Positions 1 to 13,320 of a stretch of 64,000 nt of DNA are shown here, in pieces. The notes below the pieces were generated by a model. The model ran no database searches and was not told the DNA's origin. It worked only from the letters and a program-made list of their open reading frames with translations. Made by a program: the position numbers and the translations under genes. Origin of the DNA: Colius striatus (taxonomy: Eukaryota; Chordata; Aves; Coliiformes; Coliidae); NCBI RefSeq assembly GCF_028858725.1, contig NC_084763.1, forward strand, positions 57,869,152 through 57,933,151, in the 5' to 3' direction. The number at the start of each line of letters is the position of its first letter. Position 1 is the first letter of the stretch.

Positions 1-1425
1 CAGTTAGTCTACCATTCAAAGAATTGCATCAGGGAGATGGAGAGGGGAAGCAAGACCTCTTCAGAAAGCATGGGGGGCTTTTAAACCCCCAGCCTCCCTC
101 TGAGCTGGGCTCTGGGCAGGATGCACGTTTTGCCCACAGCAGCACCACACATTTTCCACAGATGTTCATGCAGAAGCATGCAAGAGCTTTGACAAAGACA
201 GCCACTGGCCTGACCCAAGTCAGGGAAATCTCTCCATGACAGATTAATTGACCCTGTGATTAACAGAAGAAAAACAGTCAAAGAACAAAGACAAGACAAA
301 GAGTGGCTGCCTTGCATGAATCAGCCCCACAGGTTGTTTATTCCAAGTTCAAGCGTGGCAAAATCTGCCTCAATCTGCTTGCTCTTGAAACCCAGCATTG
401 GTATCATCTGTGCAACTGCCTGTATCAAACCACCACAAGTCCAAAAACACCCCAGGGACCAGCCCAAGCCCTTTTCCCCTTGAGACGCAGAACAAGCCCT
501 TTCAGGTTTGGCCAGACCATAATACTGCATCATTTTCCATAGCTGGAACAACAACCCAGCCTCTGAGAATTGCTACTCTTGAAGCCACAGCATCTCCAAC
601 AAAACAGGCTGATGGGAGGGGAGGTGGACCCTGCTCTACCAGACTCCTGCTGCACTTGGCACGTCACAGATTCAAGGTAATTTGACTTCTATGAACTGGT
701 TTTAGTCTCATTTTCCCCCTGGGTCATGGACACACCACACACTGACACACACACACACACATCCCCTCCTTCCCCTGCCAGCTCAAAGACCAGAAAAACA
801 AGGATTTTTATGACACTGCCACAAAAGTAATAGGAAGTCACTGAGCTCAGTGCCTGACAGGATTGAGCCCTCTCTGCTGCACAAGGGATTAAGTCAGGAG
901 TAAATACAGACAGCCCTTCACGCTGCCTGCCAGGAATGACTCTCCTGATTTATCTTTGCTTGTTGTTTTTGTTTTATTAGGGGTTTTTTTTCCACCCCAG
1001 GTTGCTGTTTGACTCCAACCCATCACCAGAGCGTGTTTGTTGAGTGAGAAGTGACTGCTCTGAGACGACCCAGCAAACCCTGGTGCTCACATCCCACCCC
1101 CATCCAGAATTAGTCCATCTGCCTGTGAAGAGTTCAAGAACCTGAGTGACTGTAAAGTGCAAATTATCCTTGTGGCCACTGAACTTGGTCTCCTTTAGTC
1201 AAGGAAGGAGAAGCACTGATCATTGCCACTTCAGCAGCATTTCTGCATCTGATCAAGAGGTCATTTGGTGGGGAGATATTTGGCTACTTTCTCCCAAGCT
1301 GACTACATGCTCTGGCAAAAGAGTGACATTGATAACAGTAACATGGCATCAAAGCAGAGGGATGGTGTCACTACATGCCTCCAGCTTCTGTAACACACTC
1401 TCTTTTCACTGTCCTGGGAAATAGT
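1..1425. other. Unique non-coding sequence
   Basis: I see no exon, transposon or RNA gene here apart from the CA run near 740. Short open frames on both strands have no recognisable product. Confidence 0.6.
727..762. repeat. Short (CA)n microsatellite
   Basis: An interrupted run of CA dinucleotides (cacaccacacactgacacac and onward) of about 36 bases. Confidence 0.85.
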
Positions 1426-1888
1426 ATCATAGAGCCACAGAATGGTGGGGCTGGGAGGGACCTTCAGACATCACCCAGTCCAACCTCCCTGCTAAAGCAG
1501 GTTCACTTAGATCAGGTCACATAGGAAATCATCCAAGTGGGTTTGGAAACCTCTGGAAGAGTCTCCCTGGGCAGCCTGGGCCAGGGCTCCCTCACCTTAG
1601 CACCAAAGGTGTTTCTCCTTATGTTTAAGTGGAACTTTTTGTGTTCCAGCTTTTTGCCCATCACCTCTTGTCCTGGCACTGCACACTACAGACAAAAAGT
1701 GTTTCTCCAGCCTCCTGCCCCCCACCTTTTAAATACTTGTCAGTGTTGGTGAGACCCCCTGAGCTCAGGCTCCTCTTCCCCAGCCTGAACAGCCCCAGGG
1801 CCCGCAGCCTTTCCCCCTCACACACATGTTCCATCCCCTCAGCACCTTGGGAGCCCTCCCTGGCCTCTCTCGAGCAGTTCCCTGTCAT
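1426..1888 (-). mobile_element. CR1 fragment
   Basis: Begins with atcatagagccacagaatgg, then ggtggggctgggagggacct. It continues through the gggcagcctgggccagggct block and the RT C-terminal region to tccctggcctctc. It is 5'-truncated and its frames are broken by stops. Confidence 0.92.
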
Positions 1889-2998
1889 AAGGGCAGCAAA
1901 TAGACGTTTTGCACAGGAAAAGAACCTTCAAACACGTGGTGGAAAGTGGGGCAGGTCCCCATCAGCTGCCCTGCAAACTCCCTCAGAAGTCCTTGAGGCT
2001 ACCAGAAGAGAAGTAACTTTGCCTGGCCTTAACACTGAAGCAACACAGCAGCTCCTACATTGCATATAGACACCCAGGATCATTTTCATGTGCTCTTTAC
2101 TGTGAGCCTTTCTCTGGTTGCAGGCAGGAGGATTGAACTGCTGCAATGCCAGTAGGGGAAAGAGGGGAATGGATAGGAGGGATGCCACCAGCAGGAGCTG
2201 TGCTAATGGCAGGGGAGTATCAAGTGATGTGTTTAATGCATCTTTCCTGTTTAACAGGACTGGAGGTAACAGAGAAAAAGAGTGGGTTCAAATCATATCC
2301 CTTTGAAAGGTAATGGGAACAGTAACATTATTATCAATAGAGCCTAAAGTGGCACAGTGTTGATAAGGGAATCTGAAATGCAATCCTTCATGTCTCAGCT
2401 CAGCACAACGGGTTGTTTCAAGGCTGACAATTAGAGGCTCACATTGCTCATCAGGGGCAGCAACAGGCAGACCTTGTGCAAACTCATGGCAGGCAGAGCA
2501 CATTCCAAACCACTTTAACACCATCATAAACGCAGCTAAAGAGCTGTTGTTTCCTTCTGGCTTCCAAAAGGAAAGAACAAGTGATGGGAGTAAAGACCCA
2601 GGATGGGTCTTTGCTTCATAAAGGATGGATGTGAATTAAGGACATACATTTACTCTGATCCATATAAGAACTGAATCCCCATTTAAAACTGGGCTTAGTA
2701 CTCTACTGATTGTACAACTAGTAATCCACTGTTCTACACCTCTCTGAACTCTGGGTCTGGGGCATTTTGCAGGGGGAGATGCTATTTATTTGTATTACTT
2801 GTACTGGTCTTTATTGGTTGGATTTTTTTCCCCTGAAGAAGCCCCATGTGCTCATCCCAGCCTTCCTCAAGCTGGGAAAGCAAAGCATCACGAGGATGGG
2901 GTTCACCTTGCCCTGACTGAGCCCTGTTCATGACTAATTCCATCTCTGTTAGTTGGGGGAGTCCTTCCAGAGCCAGGTAAAGAGGCACAATGCACTTA

Positions 2999-3110
2999 GA
3001 ACCATAGAATCATCATGGTTGGAAAAGATCCTCGAGTCCATCCCCTCACCTCACACTGCCATCACTAAACTAAAGCATATCCCTCAGCACCTCATCTCTG
3101 GGAGCAATCA
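2999..3110 (-). mobile_element. Short CR1 tail
   Basis: Starts aaccatagaatcatcatggt, then tggaaaagatcctcgagtcc, the reverse complement of a CR1 3' end. Only about 110 bases remain. Confidence 0.8.
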
Positions 3111-4259
3111 TCATCTACCCCATGCTCTGCTGCAAGATGAGCTATGGGGAAAAGATGTTTAGGAGGAGGATGAACCCTAGAAAGCCTGTTATTTCTGGGA
3201 AGTCTTGATTAAACGGGGCAGACAGAAAGTGGGAGGGAGAAAAGAGAAGCAAATAGGATTCAGCTCTCATCACTGCAGTCATCTGCATCACAGCAACACC
3301 CCCTTGAATTTCTTTGTAGACTCTGGCACTGCAACCTGTCCAACCCAGCTCACACCTCTGTCCTAGGATGATCAACAGACAGTGGAGGGGATGCAAGCTG
3401 GCAAGCCCCAGTGCAGACATCTGCTCTACGAGTGTTTCAGTTCCAGTGAGGTGAAGTTCACTGGAGATTTTCTCATGACCAGGCAAGCTGTGCCAATGGG
3501 GATCTGTGTATCCAGAGAGCTGGGCTACAGCTGGACTTGGGGACATTATAAACCCACAGTGGCTGATGGCATGAAGAGGGAGCAGAAGCAACATCAGACT
3601 CTTTCCAGGGAGGAGATGCAGGTGCAGTGGTATAGAGTAGAAGGAGATCAACAAGCTGGTGTCACTCTAAGAGCACGTTTAAAATAAGCAGCTGGGAGAT
3701 TTGCAGAGTGAAAGCTGATCTGGGAGCTCTCACAGAGACAAAATTAACAGGGTATCCCATGATGTCATTTCAAACTACTTTCCTGGCCGAGACAGAGACA
3801 GACAATTCCAAGTCTGCACATGAAACCTCACCGAGGCATCTGTTGTTATCCCTTTGCTCTCTTCTCCTTACAGCAGCTTTGCCCAGGTCCTATAAACATC
3901 CAGGTGGCAATCAATGAGGTGTGAACATTTAGCTTATAAAGTGTGAAGGATATCCATTCCAAGAGTTTGGGAAAGCACCAGTGGAAAGTTGTTTCCAGGC
4001 TTGCTGTCACTGTGTTGCTGCTCCTTGGGATGCTCAGGAGCTGTATCGATGCACCCAGTTAAAGAAGCCGTGGATGGGCTCTGAACTGAAGGCCCACCAG
4101 ATGCACTGCACTGGGCATGAATTGTCCCTCAGTTTTCCTCTGTGAACTTGGAAGTGCTTCACATACCACCAGCAGTTTGGAAACCTACTCAGCCTGAACC
4201 AGGAGGTCATGCCCATGGCCACGCCTGCACTAGGAAATGAGATGTACCAGTACTTAACA

Positions 4260-4424
4260 CTGGGGAGGCTGCAGCTCCAGGGCTGTGCTCAGTGCTGAGC
4301 ACCTCACTGCAGAGGGACACTGAGGGTGGCCAGAGCTGGGGAAGGGGCTGGAGCACAAGGGTGCTGGGGAGGGCTTGGACTCAGTGGTCTTAAAGATCTC
4401 TTCCAACCAAAACAATTATGCTAC
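4260..4424 (+). mobile_element. CR1 tail with internal deletion
   Basis: Contains gctgcagctccagggctgtg, gagctggggaaggggctgga and the end cttaaagatctcttccaacc. The middle of the usual 3' region is deleted, so distant parts of the element are joined. Confidence 0.85.
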
Positions 4425-6808
4425 AAATCTTTGTTCCTGTGTGCTCTATACCACAACCATCAGCTGGTACAACACATCCTGCACCCCTACTCTTACTCTG
4501 TTTTCCTGCTCAGAGCATGGTGGCCACGTGCTGACTGCCCACTTGGAAGCTGTTCTTCACTCACATGAACCTGCCAACCACGTCTGTGAGATCCCTGGGA
4601 AAACTTAACCTGAGCCAAAAGCAAAGCAGATGCTGCTGTGGCAGTTTAGCAACGTGGGCAGTTGTGGCTCTGATGGTGAGTGATGCAGGATGGCTGATGT
4701 GGGTACAGGCAAATCCTCCCTTCCCCAGTGAAAGCCTGGCTTCCTCTCCATGGCTTGATACATGTTATGTCATGTATATGGAAGGCAATTAATGGGACAC
4801 GTGTGGGAGATCACAAGTTGAGATGGGTCAAAGCTGTGCTGCAGAACACACTGAACATGAAACAGCATCAACATGCAAGTTCCAGCTCAGGAGCCTTGGC
4901 TTTCTCTGGTGTACAAGCACTTGCTAAAAGCTGTTGCTGCTACCAAAAGATCTCACACTTTGTTACATGAATAGTCCTTGTGAGTTGCCCAGGGCTTCTT
5001 ACAGAGTCTGAAGCCAAAGAAGTCAACAAATGCCACAGAAGGACTTTGCTCGTGGTGTGTCGTGCTGTGAGTTCTCTGCCTAGGAATGTGTTGCAAAAGC
5101 AAAGTGGAGGCAGAAGTTGCCACCAAAGAGGTGAGTTTTGGAGGGGATGTCTCCAGTTCTGTCCTCTGTATCACATCAGTGCTACTAACAAGGCTAAAAG
5201 TGGCAGCAGGAAGAAAATGAACGTTGGCATCCACAGATGGAGGCTGGGTCTAGAAGGAACAGGATTCATCCAGGGTGGTTTCAGCCATCACCAGGGCTGC
5301 ATCTCATCTGACCTTATTACTTAGAGCCTGTCTGTGAGTGGGAAACTGCATTTAGAAGGCAATCCAGGCTCCCTGGGCTACACACCAATCTCAGGGCAGA
5401 GCAAGCCGCCCTCTGCAGACCCTCATCTCTCCCTGCTGACTTTAGAGGGAGCCTAAAGAGCTGCTGTTGACTGGACACCCCATCTTTAGGCAGCTGCCTT
5501 CAGTGGGGATAAATCCCATCCATAGAGACCAAACAGTTTGCTCCTTCTCTGGGATCTCTCACCACATGTGTTGAGTCCTCCCTCTGTTGCATCTCAGTCA
5601 CGGACATAACCCAATGTCTCAGCTGGAGGCTGCTCTTTGCTGGAGAAGCAGAGAATAGCAGGCCACAGGGGGCTGGCATGTGGATGCCAAAGCCTGCAGT
5701 GCCACGGGATCACCCCAGAGGGCAAAGTGAGGTCATGCCATGGATGGCCTGAACCATCCAAAACCTGAATCTAGCATTTCCCATCGCTCCCTGAGCTGAG
5801 CCTGCAGAGTCTGAAAGCAGAAAGGGAAAGGTGGAATAACCCAGACACTGGTCCATCACAACACACAGCTCAACCCAAGCCCTGTGGAAGGGATTCCCAG
5901 GGCAGGATGGCATCCCTTGGGTGAGGATTGCTTCTCAGGGGTCCTGAAAGACGAGGTGAGAAGTGGAAGGAATGAGCTAAAAGCATGATCCCATCTGCAC
6001 CTAGGACTAAACACGTGCTGTTCCTGGCCATTGCTATTCTCAAGCTGTTGCCATCCTGACAAAGCATCTCTGTAACCTCTGGGCATGTAATCCCTGAGGA
6101 GTACATCTGTGATATTCAGGCTACATGTACATCTGCTCTTATTCACATCAAGAAGCCTTTACTCCAGCGTGGGCTGAAGCAGGTGGGGAAGTTAGCCTGA
6201 GTTCAACCAACAAGCCCCAGCTGAAACAGCGCCTGTCTCGTCTTTCCCAGGGCTGCACACAACTACACGGGCTCTTTGCAAATTAGAAGAAGACAGAAGA
6301 AGAGGCAGCAGCCCAGAAAGATGTTCTCAGGTGCTACAGGACTGGACGAAAGCTGGAAGCTCTGGGAGGTTTGAGGAGTTAAAGTTCAGAGAGGGATTCA
6401 GCTATTTCCCAGGTGGGAATGATGACAGACTGAATCCCCATCACATGGAGCTCTGCTCAGTGCCCTTACCAGTGCTTCCTTCTCATCTGTGGCTGTTAAA
6501 AGAGGGAAAAGATGAATGCAAAAAGGGACCTTCCCCCAAAGGCAAAAAGAATTCTTTGAAAGGGGTCAGGCTGCAGGTGACTTTGTTCAACTTCTCTTTA
6601 GAGTGGAATATAACTTCACTCCAGGGCTGTGCAGGATTTGCTTTGGTCCAGGTCAGCAGAACCTGCTGAGACTGAAATCATGATGAGTAAAAGCCACTTT
6701 TAATAACTTCTGCTGTTCCCTTCCTCAGAAACCACTCCCTTGATAGGGGGAAGTCCCCTCCCTTCCTGATGGGGTTTAAGCACAGCGCTCTCCATCACAC
6801 TGGGGTCT

Positions 6809-6950
6809 GTGCCCTGTCCCTGGAAGCATTCAAGGCCAGGTTGGATGGAGTCTGAGCAGTCTGGTCTAGTTGGAGATGTCCCTGCTCATTGCAGTGGAGG
6901 TGTGTACCAGATGACCTTTAAAGGTCCCTTCTAACCCAAACCATCCTGTG
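6809..6950 (+). mobile_element. CR1 tail
   Basis: Contains tggaagcattcaaggccagg, then ttggatggag. It ends ctttaaaggtcccttctaac ccaaaccatcctgtg, an older generic CR1 end. Confidence 0.85.
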
Positions 6951-8854
6951 AGGAGCTGGAGCTACAAAAGCTGAGGATGCAGGAACATCCTGCTCAGCGC
7001 AGGCACCACAGACAGGAGACTTTGCTTTTATTATCAACCAGCCAAGGGTGTCATTGTACAAAACCACACAACCCACAGCAGCCTCAGCCTGTTGTTACAC
7101 TGTGCTGGGGCTGTTGGTTATCAGCCCCACCTCCAATTACTGGGTCTCATTATCCTCTCACGTTGCTGTAATTCAAGTGTAATTCAGGGAAGATCAACAG
7201 AGCCTCAGCTATAGGAAGCTGGGGGAGACTGGCAGGATTATTTCTGAAGTCCCCTGTTCCAGAAATGCTGTAGCACTTCAGCTCCAAGTCTAGACCTTTT
7301 CTATTTCTGCTGTGCTGTTTTGAACATAAAACCAGAGTTGCAATAATCAAGGGAAAACTATACCGGTCCCATTTCACATTGATGGGCTCCTGGCCACCAG
7401 CCAAGCAAGCACAACTGTGTCTGGTCTCAAAATAACCCCCTGCCAGCCCCTACTGTATGTTCTTTTTATGGCCATTGAGCAGATGACTTCATTGATTTGA
7501 GCACAACTGTGCTCAAACAGAGATAACGAACCACTGAGCAAAGCCTCGTGGAAAGAAGGTGAATTCATCAGGCACAGCATGATAGAAGATGATGCTGTGG
7601 AGGGTGCCACCGTGCTGAAAAGAGCCTTCTCAGGTCACATACTCCCCCTGATGTGGGCAAGACTCCTGAAGAAGCAGCCCAATCGTATTTTATACAAACC
7701 TGCAACAGGAGGAAGATTTACAAGAGGCAGGAGTGAGCTTCAGTGGTGTGTGGAAGGTGAATTTAGACACCTTCAAAGTAGCCTCACTCTGCACCTTTCT
7801 CACACTGATGGCAATAAGAATCCTCTGGAAAATGGACAGGTTATCCCCCAGGGCTTTGGATGGCTTTTTTCATTTCCTCTGAGTCTTTAAATGCTGCTAC
7901 TGGGAAAGAAATGAGAATTAGGTCTTTGAAACCAAGGGTTCCTGCATTACACAGTCTGGTGTCAGCAGCCCTGATCATCTTGTTGGTTATTTATGGTCTT
8001 ACTAACCCAAGTCAATGGCTACAAAGTCTTGATTAGCTGATGGTTTCTGTTTGCCCAAAGAGGATGAGGACATTTTTCTGCCACTAGCATGGACTGCTTT
8101 ATGTTCTCTTTGCAATAAAAACTATATTGTTATAAAGAAAGAGTCTGATCCCCTTTTCACTTCCAATGGGGGGAGAAAAAAAGAGGGGAACCTTTCCCAG
8201 TGTGCATTTAAAATACAACATGGGCTGCAACCTGGAGAATGCCAGGGAAAAAGTCAAGAAAGAGAGTGTGAGAACTTGCTCCAGTTCTTCCTGAACACTG
8301 GGGGATTCAGAAAGGGCCGAAACCACAGCAAAGAGCCAAAGATGAGGAAAGCCACAAGCACGTTCTGAGCACGGCCAGCTCCACTCCGAGCAGATTAGCA
8401 GCGCCGATAGATAATTGCAGAGTGAAAAGCCCTGCCATGTGCCACAAGACTCAAGCTTCCCACTGGGGCCTCTTCCAAAAAAAAAAGTGCAAACAAGATG
8501 AGCATGCACAGCTCTAATGTGCTGAGCAGGGAAAGAAAAAGGGTCGAGTCAGACAGAGTCCTGCTAAAGCTGCGAAACCGACCCGTGCGCTGGAGAAGGG
8601 CGTCGGGGCTGAACGTTGAGCAACGTGTGGAAAAAAGGGGGCAAGGAGAAAGATGCAGGTGTAAAACTTCAGCAAAACATGTGCCAAGGTATGTGCAAAG
8701 TTTGGAGAGGGGAGAAGAAAGCCTTTCCACCATCTTTGGCTAGCTGCAGGATGCAGTTTGAAGTCCCTGCTCTGTTTGACCTGGCGCAAGCCAGAGGCGA
8801 TGGGACATCAACAAGAACAAGCTCTTTCTTCTTTCTGCTGTGGCTTGGGGGGTT

Positions 8855-9127
8855 GTTCTCTGCTCCCAAGTGACAGGACAAAAGGAAACAGACTCAAGTT
8901 GCCCCAGGGGAGGTTGAGATTGGAGCTGGGGAACAATTCCTTCCCCCAAGGGCTGTCCAGCCCTGTCCCAGCTGCCCAGGGCCGTGGGGGAGTGCCCAGC
9001 CCTGGAGGGACCCCAAAGCCTGGAGCTGTGGGGCTGAGCCCATGGGTCAGTGGTGGCTGTGGCAGTGCAGGAGGAACAGTCAGAATCCATCAGCTTCAAA
9101 GGCTTTTCCAGCCATTCTAGGACTCTG
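8855..9127 (+). mobile_element. CR1 tail
   Basis: Contains tgccccaggggaggttgaga, agtgcccagccctggaggga, gtcagtggtggctgtggcag and a degraded end (ccagccattctaggactctg). It matches the type seen at 43069, 52680 and 58360. Confidence 0.9.
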
Positions 9128-12100
9128 TCATTCCCTTATCTCCTTATCTTGCTTGCAGAAGTCCTAGGGGCTGGCCCAAAGACAAAAGAGCAGGACTGGT
9201 TCATTTAGAGGTCTTTAAACCATCACTAACCCACAGCCTAAACTCTTCCTCCTTCCTTACATCAGTGGTTTGAGTCATTTCTTATGGCTGATTTCAGCTG
9301 AAGCCCCAATCACAAACGTGAAGTGCATCTGAACAAAAAGCTTTGGTCTGATAGCTGAGACAAACAACAAAAGCACTGCAAGCAGACAGATAGGGAACAC
9401 TGCAAGAGATGCACAGAAACATAAAGTCAGGTGCTTTCCATAAAGACCTGAGGAGTCTTACTAAGTTTCCACATTCAATGAGTTGAAATGGTTGCTGGCC
9501 TCTAGTGCTAATGGTATCAGTGCTGGAGGTCTCCAGAACACCCTTCAGGAGTGGTTCACAGAGCTCTCCCCCTGCCTGGAGGTCAGAATCTGGCTCACAC
9601 AAATGCTGAAGCACTCTTCTGGTCCTCTTGTTTTCCTGAGCCTACAAAGCCCTTGCAAAACAGCCTCAGCTCTGACCCCCACCAGTTCTTCTCCAGATGG
9701 AATTCAGCCCGAGGCAAACCCTCTGCTGGGACTCACAGCAAGTGTTATATTTCAATTAAGGTAGAGGGGGAAAAAAAAGTGACTCTGCCATAAAGTTTGG
9801 AGTGGGCTGTGTTTTGGGCTTTGCCATTAAAAGCCCTCCCTTTGCACGAGCCATCCCTCTGCATATGAAACCCCTTGGCAACAGCCTGCGGCGCGTTCAG
9901 AACCTGTGCCAGTCCTCCAGAAGCTGTCTCTGCTCACTGTGCTTTTACTGCTCCTTTCCTATTTTTGCTCTGTTTATATTTCCTGTAGCAATTCAAGACT
10001 TTATGAGGTGAAGGAATGACAGAACAGGGCTTTTTTTTCCCTTTAATTGGCTCCCTCTTTTGCTTCCCTCTGCTTCTCTCTTTGTTTTCCTTTCCTCTAG
10101 ACTTTGGGTATTTTTTGTGTCTGATGAAAGTGGAAAAAAAGGGAAAACCAAGTAACAGGATTTCTTAGAATAAAAAGTATTTTTAAACCCTGTCTATTTT
10201 TAAAGGAAACTCTATAAAATCACCTATGAAAATAAGCTGAGATATGCAATGGAAACAACTTGGAGGCTCGCCACAAAGGGAAGTTACGTGGAAGCTACTG
10301 AAGGTTGGTGCTGAGGCACCAGCTGCCTGGAGCTCAGCTTCTCCTCCAGTCAGGGACAACATCAGACTGGTCAGGATGGATGCACCACATGCCTCAAGGA
10401 GGCATGGGATGGTTTTGTCTCTCCTCTTGGTAGGGTGCCTGAGCTATTTTTTCCTCCCAACCATGTCTGCTCTCGTCCCTGTTCCCCAGCCCATCACACA
10501 GCCACATGCTCAGTGGTGTCAGAATCACCAGCTTCGTCTCATGGCTTCTGGTACACCCCAAGATGCAGCCCCCACTTCTGCAAGCTGGGCTCCTGCACCT
10601 GAGGTGGACTCTTCTGTTTCTCTGGCAAGGAGGGAAGAAGCCATCTTCAGCCAGGGTTACCTACTTTAGGACACATTTGGAGGGGTTTGAAGAAGAGGAC
10701 AAGGTCCTTTCTTTGCATGCCTTTGAGATCTTCAATGGGAAGGGCCCTAAGAAAGCAGAAAATAGGCTTGTTGTGCCTGAATGCCTCCATCTTAAAGCAG
10801 GAGGATCCTCAGTAAAGCCAAGCCTTCCTTCCAGAAACTCATTTCAGCTTTGATCTAGGAAGAGACAGAAAACAAAAGGGAACCAACACTTATCTCATAG
10901 GCCACTAAGCTGGAGAACAGTACATTTCAATTACTTTGTAAGTGTGAGTCAGGGCTCTGAGCTGTCCTGAGAGCATCAGCACCCAGTGCCCTTTCTCCAG
11001 AGGAAAAATACCAACAGCAACAAAAGCTCTGCTGCAAGCCTGGCACCTGGGGAGCAAAGCAGACACAAACAGGACCATCAAAGAAAGGTCAGGAGGACTG
11101 CAACGGTGGAGATCAAGGAGAAAGAGCAGTGGGAGCCTGGGTAGGAGTCATCAGAGGGACGTAGCTACTGATCAAAGCCAAACAGGGACCTTCCTCTGTG
11201 GGAAGGATGGAATTAGCTGGGAAGACAGGGGATGACTTGGAAGCAGGCAGCTTCGTCCTGGCTCCTGATAGTGACGTGCACAGAAATACAATAAGGGCAT
11301 TATTCCCACCAGGACTTGAAAAAGAGAGACAGAGAAGTAAAAAGACATGTGTTTGCTTTGCATGACACTCTGAAAATGAGAAACACCAGTCATTTCTTAC
11401 CCTAAGTGCAGGGTGCTGTTGCCTGTGGTGTAATACCTCCATGCCACGGTGTGCTAGCTCTTGTTTTAGTGGGAGCAAAATGACTCCTTAGGATATTATA
11501 GAGGTATGTCAAAAAGTACCCCTTGTATGCAAGTTTGCTTTGCTAAGCACCAAAATGGTTATTTTTGCTGCTTTCTCTGTCTATTCTGAGAAGGTCTCAC
11601 AGGGCCAGGAGGTGAGGATGGCATTAGCTCAAAGGAGTAAGACCATGGCAAAGGGAAATTCATTTCATGCCCATGGCACTGCAGCTGCACAACCCTATGG
11701 CCTGGCTCCCAGTCCCTAACCCCAAAGGGCTCAGCTCCAAGGGGCTGGTGAGCTATATCTGCTGTCCACCAGCCACTGTGGTCCCATGCAAGGAAGGAGC
11801 ATCAGTCTTGGAGAGACGAGGTGACAGCGCAGAGCTGAGCCCAGCGTGCAGGCAAAAGCACACTTGGAGGCATGGTCTAGGAGCACATCCACACTCCCAC
11901 TGGCAAAGCCCATCACTGGAGCCAGGCCAATGCTGCTTCTTTGCTGTGTGGGATCAAAATGATTCCAAGTCCCTTCAAGCACCTTGTCAAGGCGTGAGGA
12001 GAAGGCACTGGTCATGCTCCCTGCCTGCACCAGTGAGACCAGAGCCACAGGCAAAAGCAGGTGAAGCACTCTCACCATGGCCCATGGAGGGAACCTGCAG

Positions 12101-13119
12101 TGAGCACAAGCCCCACTTTGACAAGCTGGAAGATGTGAAGCCACAATGCATGAAAATCATCCCTTGCTGATCATGAACTGGTTTGACTTCCAGTTTTCAT
12201 CACCATGAGGAGACTCAGTCAAAGCTCCCAGCCCTATCAGACTGGCATGTGCTAAGCAGAGCCTCCATCAAGGCAGGGCTCCTGGAGTGGGAGAAACTGG
12301 GCAGAGAGGAATACAAAATCCACTGGTGGACTCTGAGACAGTTCCAGGATATTGAAACAGAAACAGCAATGTGCCCAACTTCAGCCTCTCATCTCCAACC
12401 ACTGAGGTTATGGGACCTCCTGGAGCAATAAGGGCTGTAACAGTGCACCTCAGAGCCATGGGTTTGGCTGGCTCTTAAGGAAAAGAACCTCACTTCATCA
12501 CCAGCCATGTGTATTTCTGTCTGTGCTACCCACTGGCCAGCCCCAGATGCTTTCAAGAGCCCATATCATCCATTCCTGGGATGCTCATCTAGTGCAGCCC
12601 TCAATCCCATCCCTGCCTGCTGTATATATGGCTGCTCCTCCTCTGCTGCACTGGGTTCATGCCTCTTCTTGCTGCCCAGAGCCTGCAAACTCAGACAGAG
12701 GATCCAGCATCCTCAGGGCTGGGGTTAATGAAAGGCTTATGCATGCAACCTACAAACCACTGGCTTTGAAAGAAGCCACCAGAAGCAAAAGTGAACCACA
12801 AAGGAGGGGATTCCTATGCAGATATCATCACTGAGAGCATCACTGCTGCACAGACTGTGGAGAGGAGAGTCAGGCTTGTGGAAGATAGAAAGGTACCCCA
12901 GAAATTCAAGTGTTTAGGACAAATCAGAGGGGAGGCTGTGAGCAGTGTGTAAGGGAAGAAAAAACACCTTAATTCGAATGCCAGCACTGGGCAGGTCGGT
13001 GATAGCAAAGGCAGCTTGTGAGGGGTGGCTGTGCACAGGGCTGGCCCTGCTCTCCTGGAATCTGATGCTTCTTGCAGGTGTTTGTGAGAGGGGAAAGATG
13101 CTGGTGGGGAGATGAAAAC
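9128..13119. other. Unique non-coding sequence with an AT/pyrimidine-rich patch
   Basis: Positions 10020-10240 hold a long pyrimidine-rich run ending in an acceptor-like cctttcctctag (about 10090-10100), and then an AT-rich segment with a MEF2-type ctatttttaa near 10193. No open exon follows convincingly. The rest shows nothing. Confidence 0.5.
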
Positions 13120-13320
13120 AAAAGCTGGAAGTCCTTTGGTGCTGAGGTGAGGGAGCCCTGGCCCAGGCTGCCCAGGGAGGGTGTGGAGGCTCCTGCTCAG
13201 GAGGTTTCCAACCCCACCTGGACACGTTCCTGTGCCCCCTGAGCCAGGGGAAGCTGCTGGAGCAGGGGCTGGATGAGCTGTGCAGGTTCCTTCCAACCCC
13301 CACCATGCTGGGACCCTGTG
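13120..13320 (+). mobile_element. CR1 tail
   Basis: Contains ctttggtgctgaggtgaggg, ccaggctgcccagggagggt, gagccaggggaagctgctgg and ends tgctgggaccctgtga. Same type as the copies at 26940 and 57905. Confidence 0.92.

Larger units (their letters stand above)
1889..8854. other. Unique non-coding sequence with three CR1 tails
   Basis: Apart from the CR1 scraps listed separately, nothing recognisable. Open frames up to about 170 codons lack family features and consistent splice sites. Confidence 0.6.

Noticed and set aside
8540..8640. Small CpG cluster as a promoter
   Set aside because: About nine CpG in 100 bases with no exon or extended island around it. Too weak to call.
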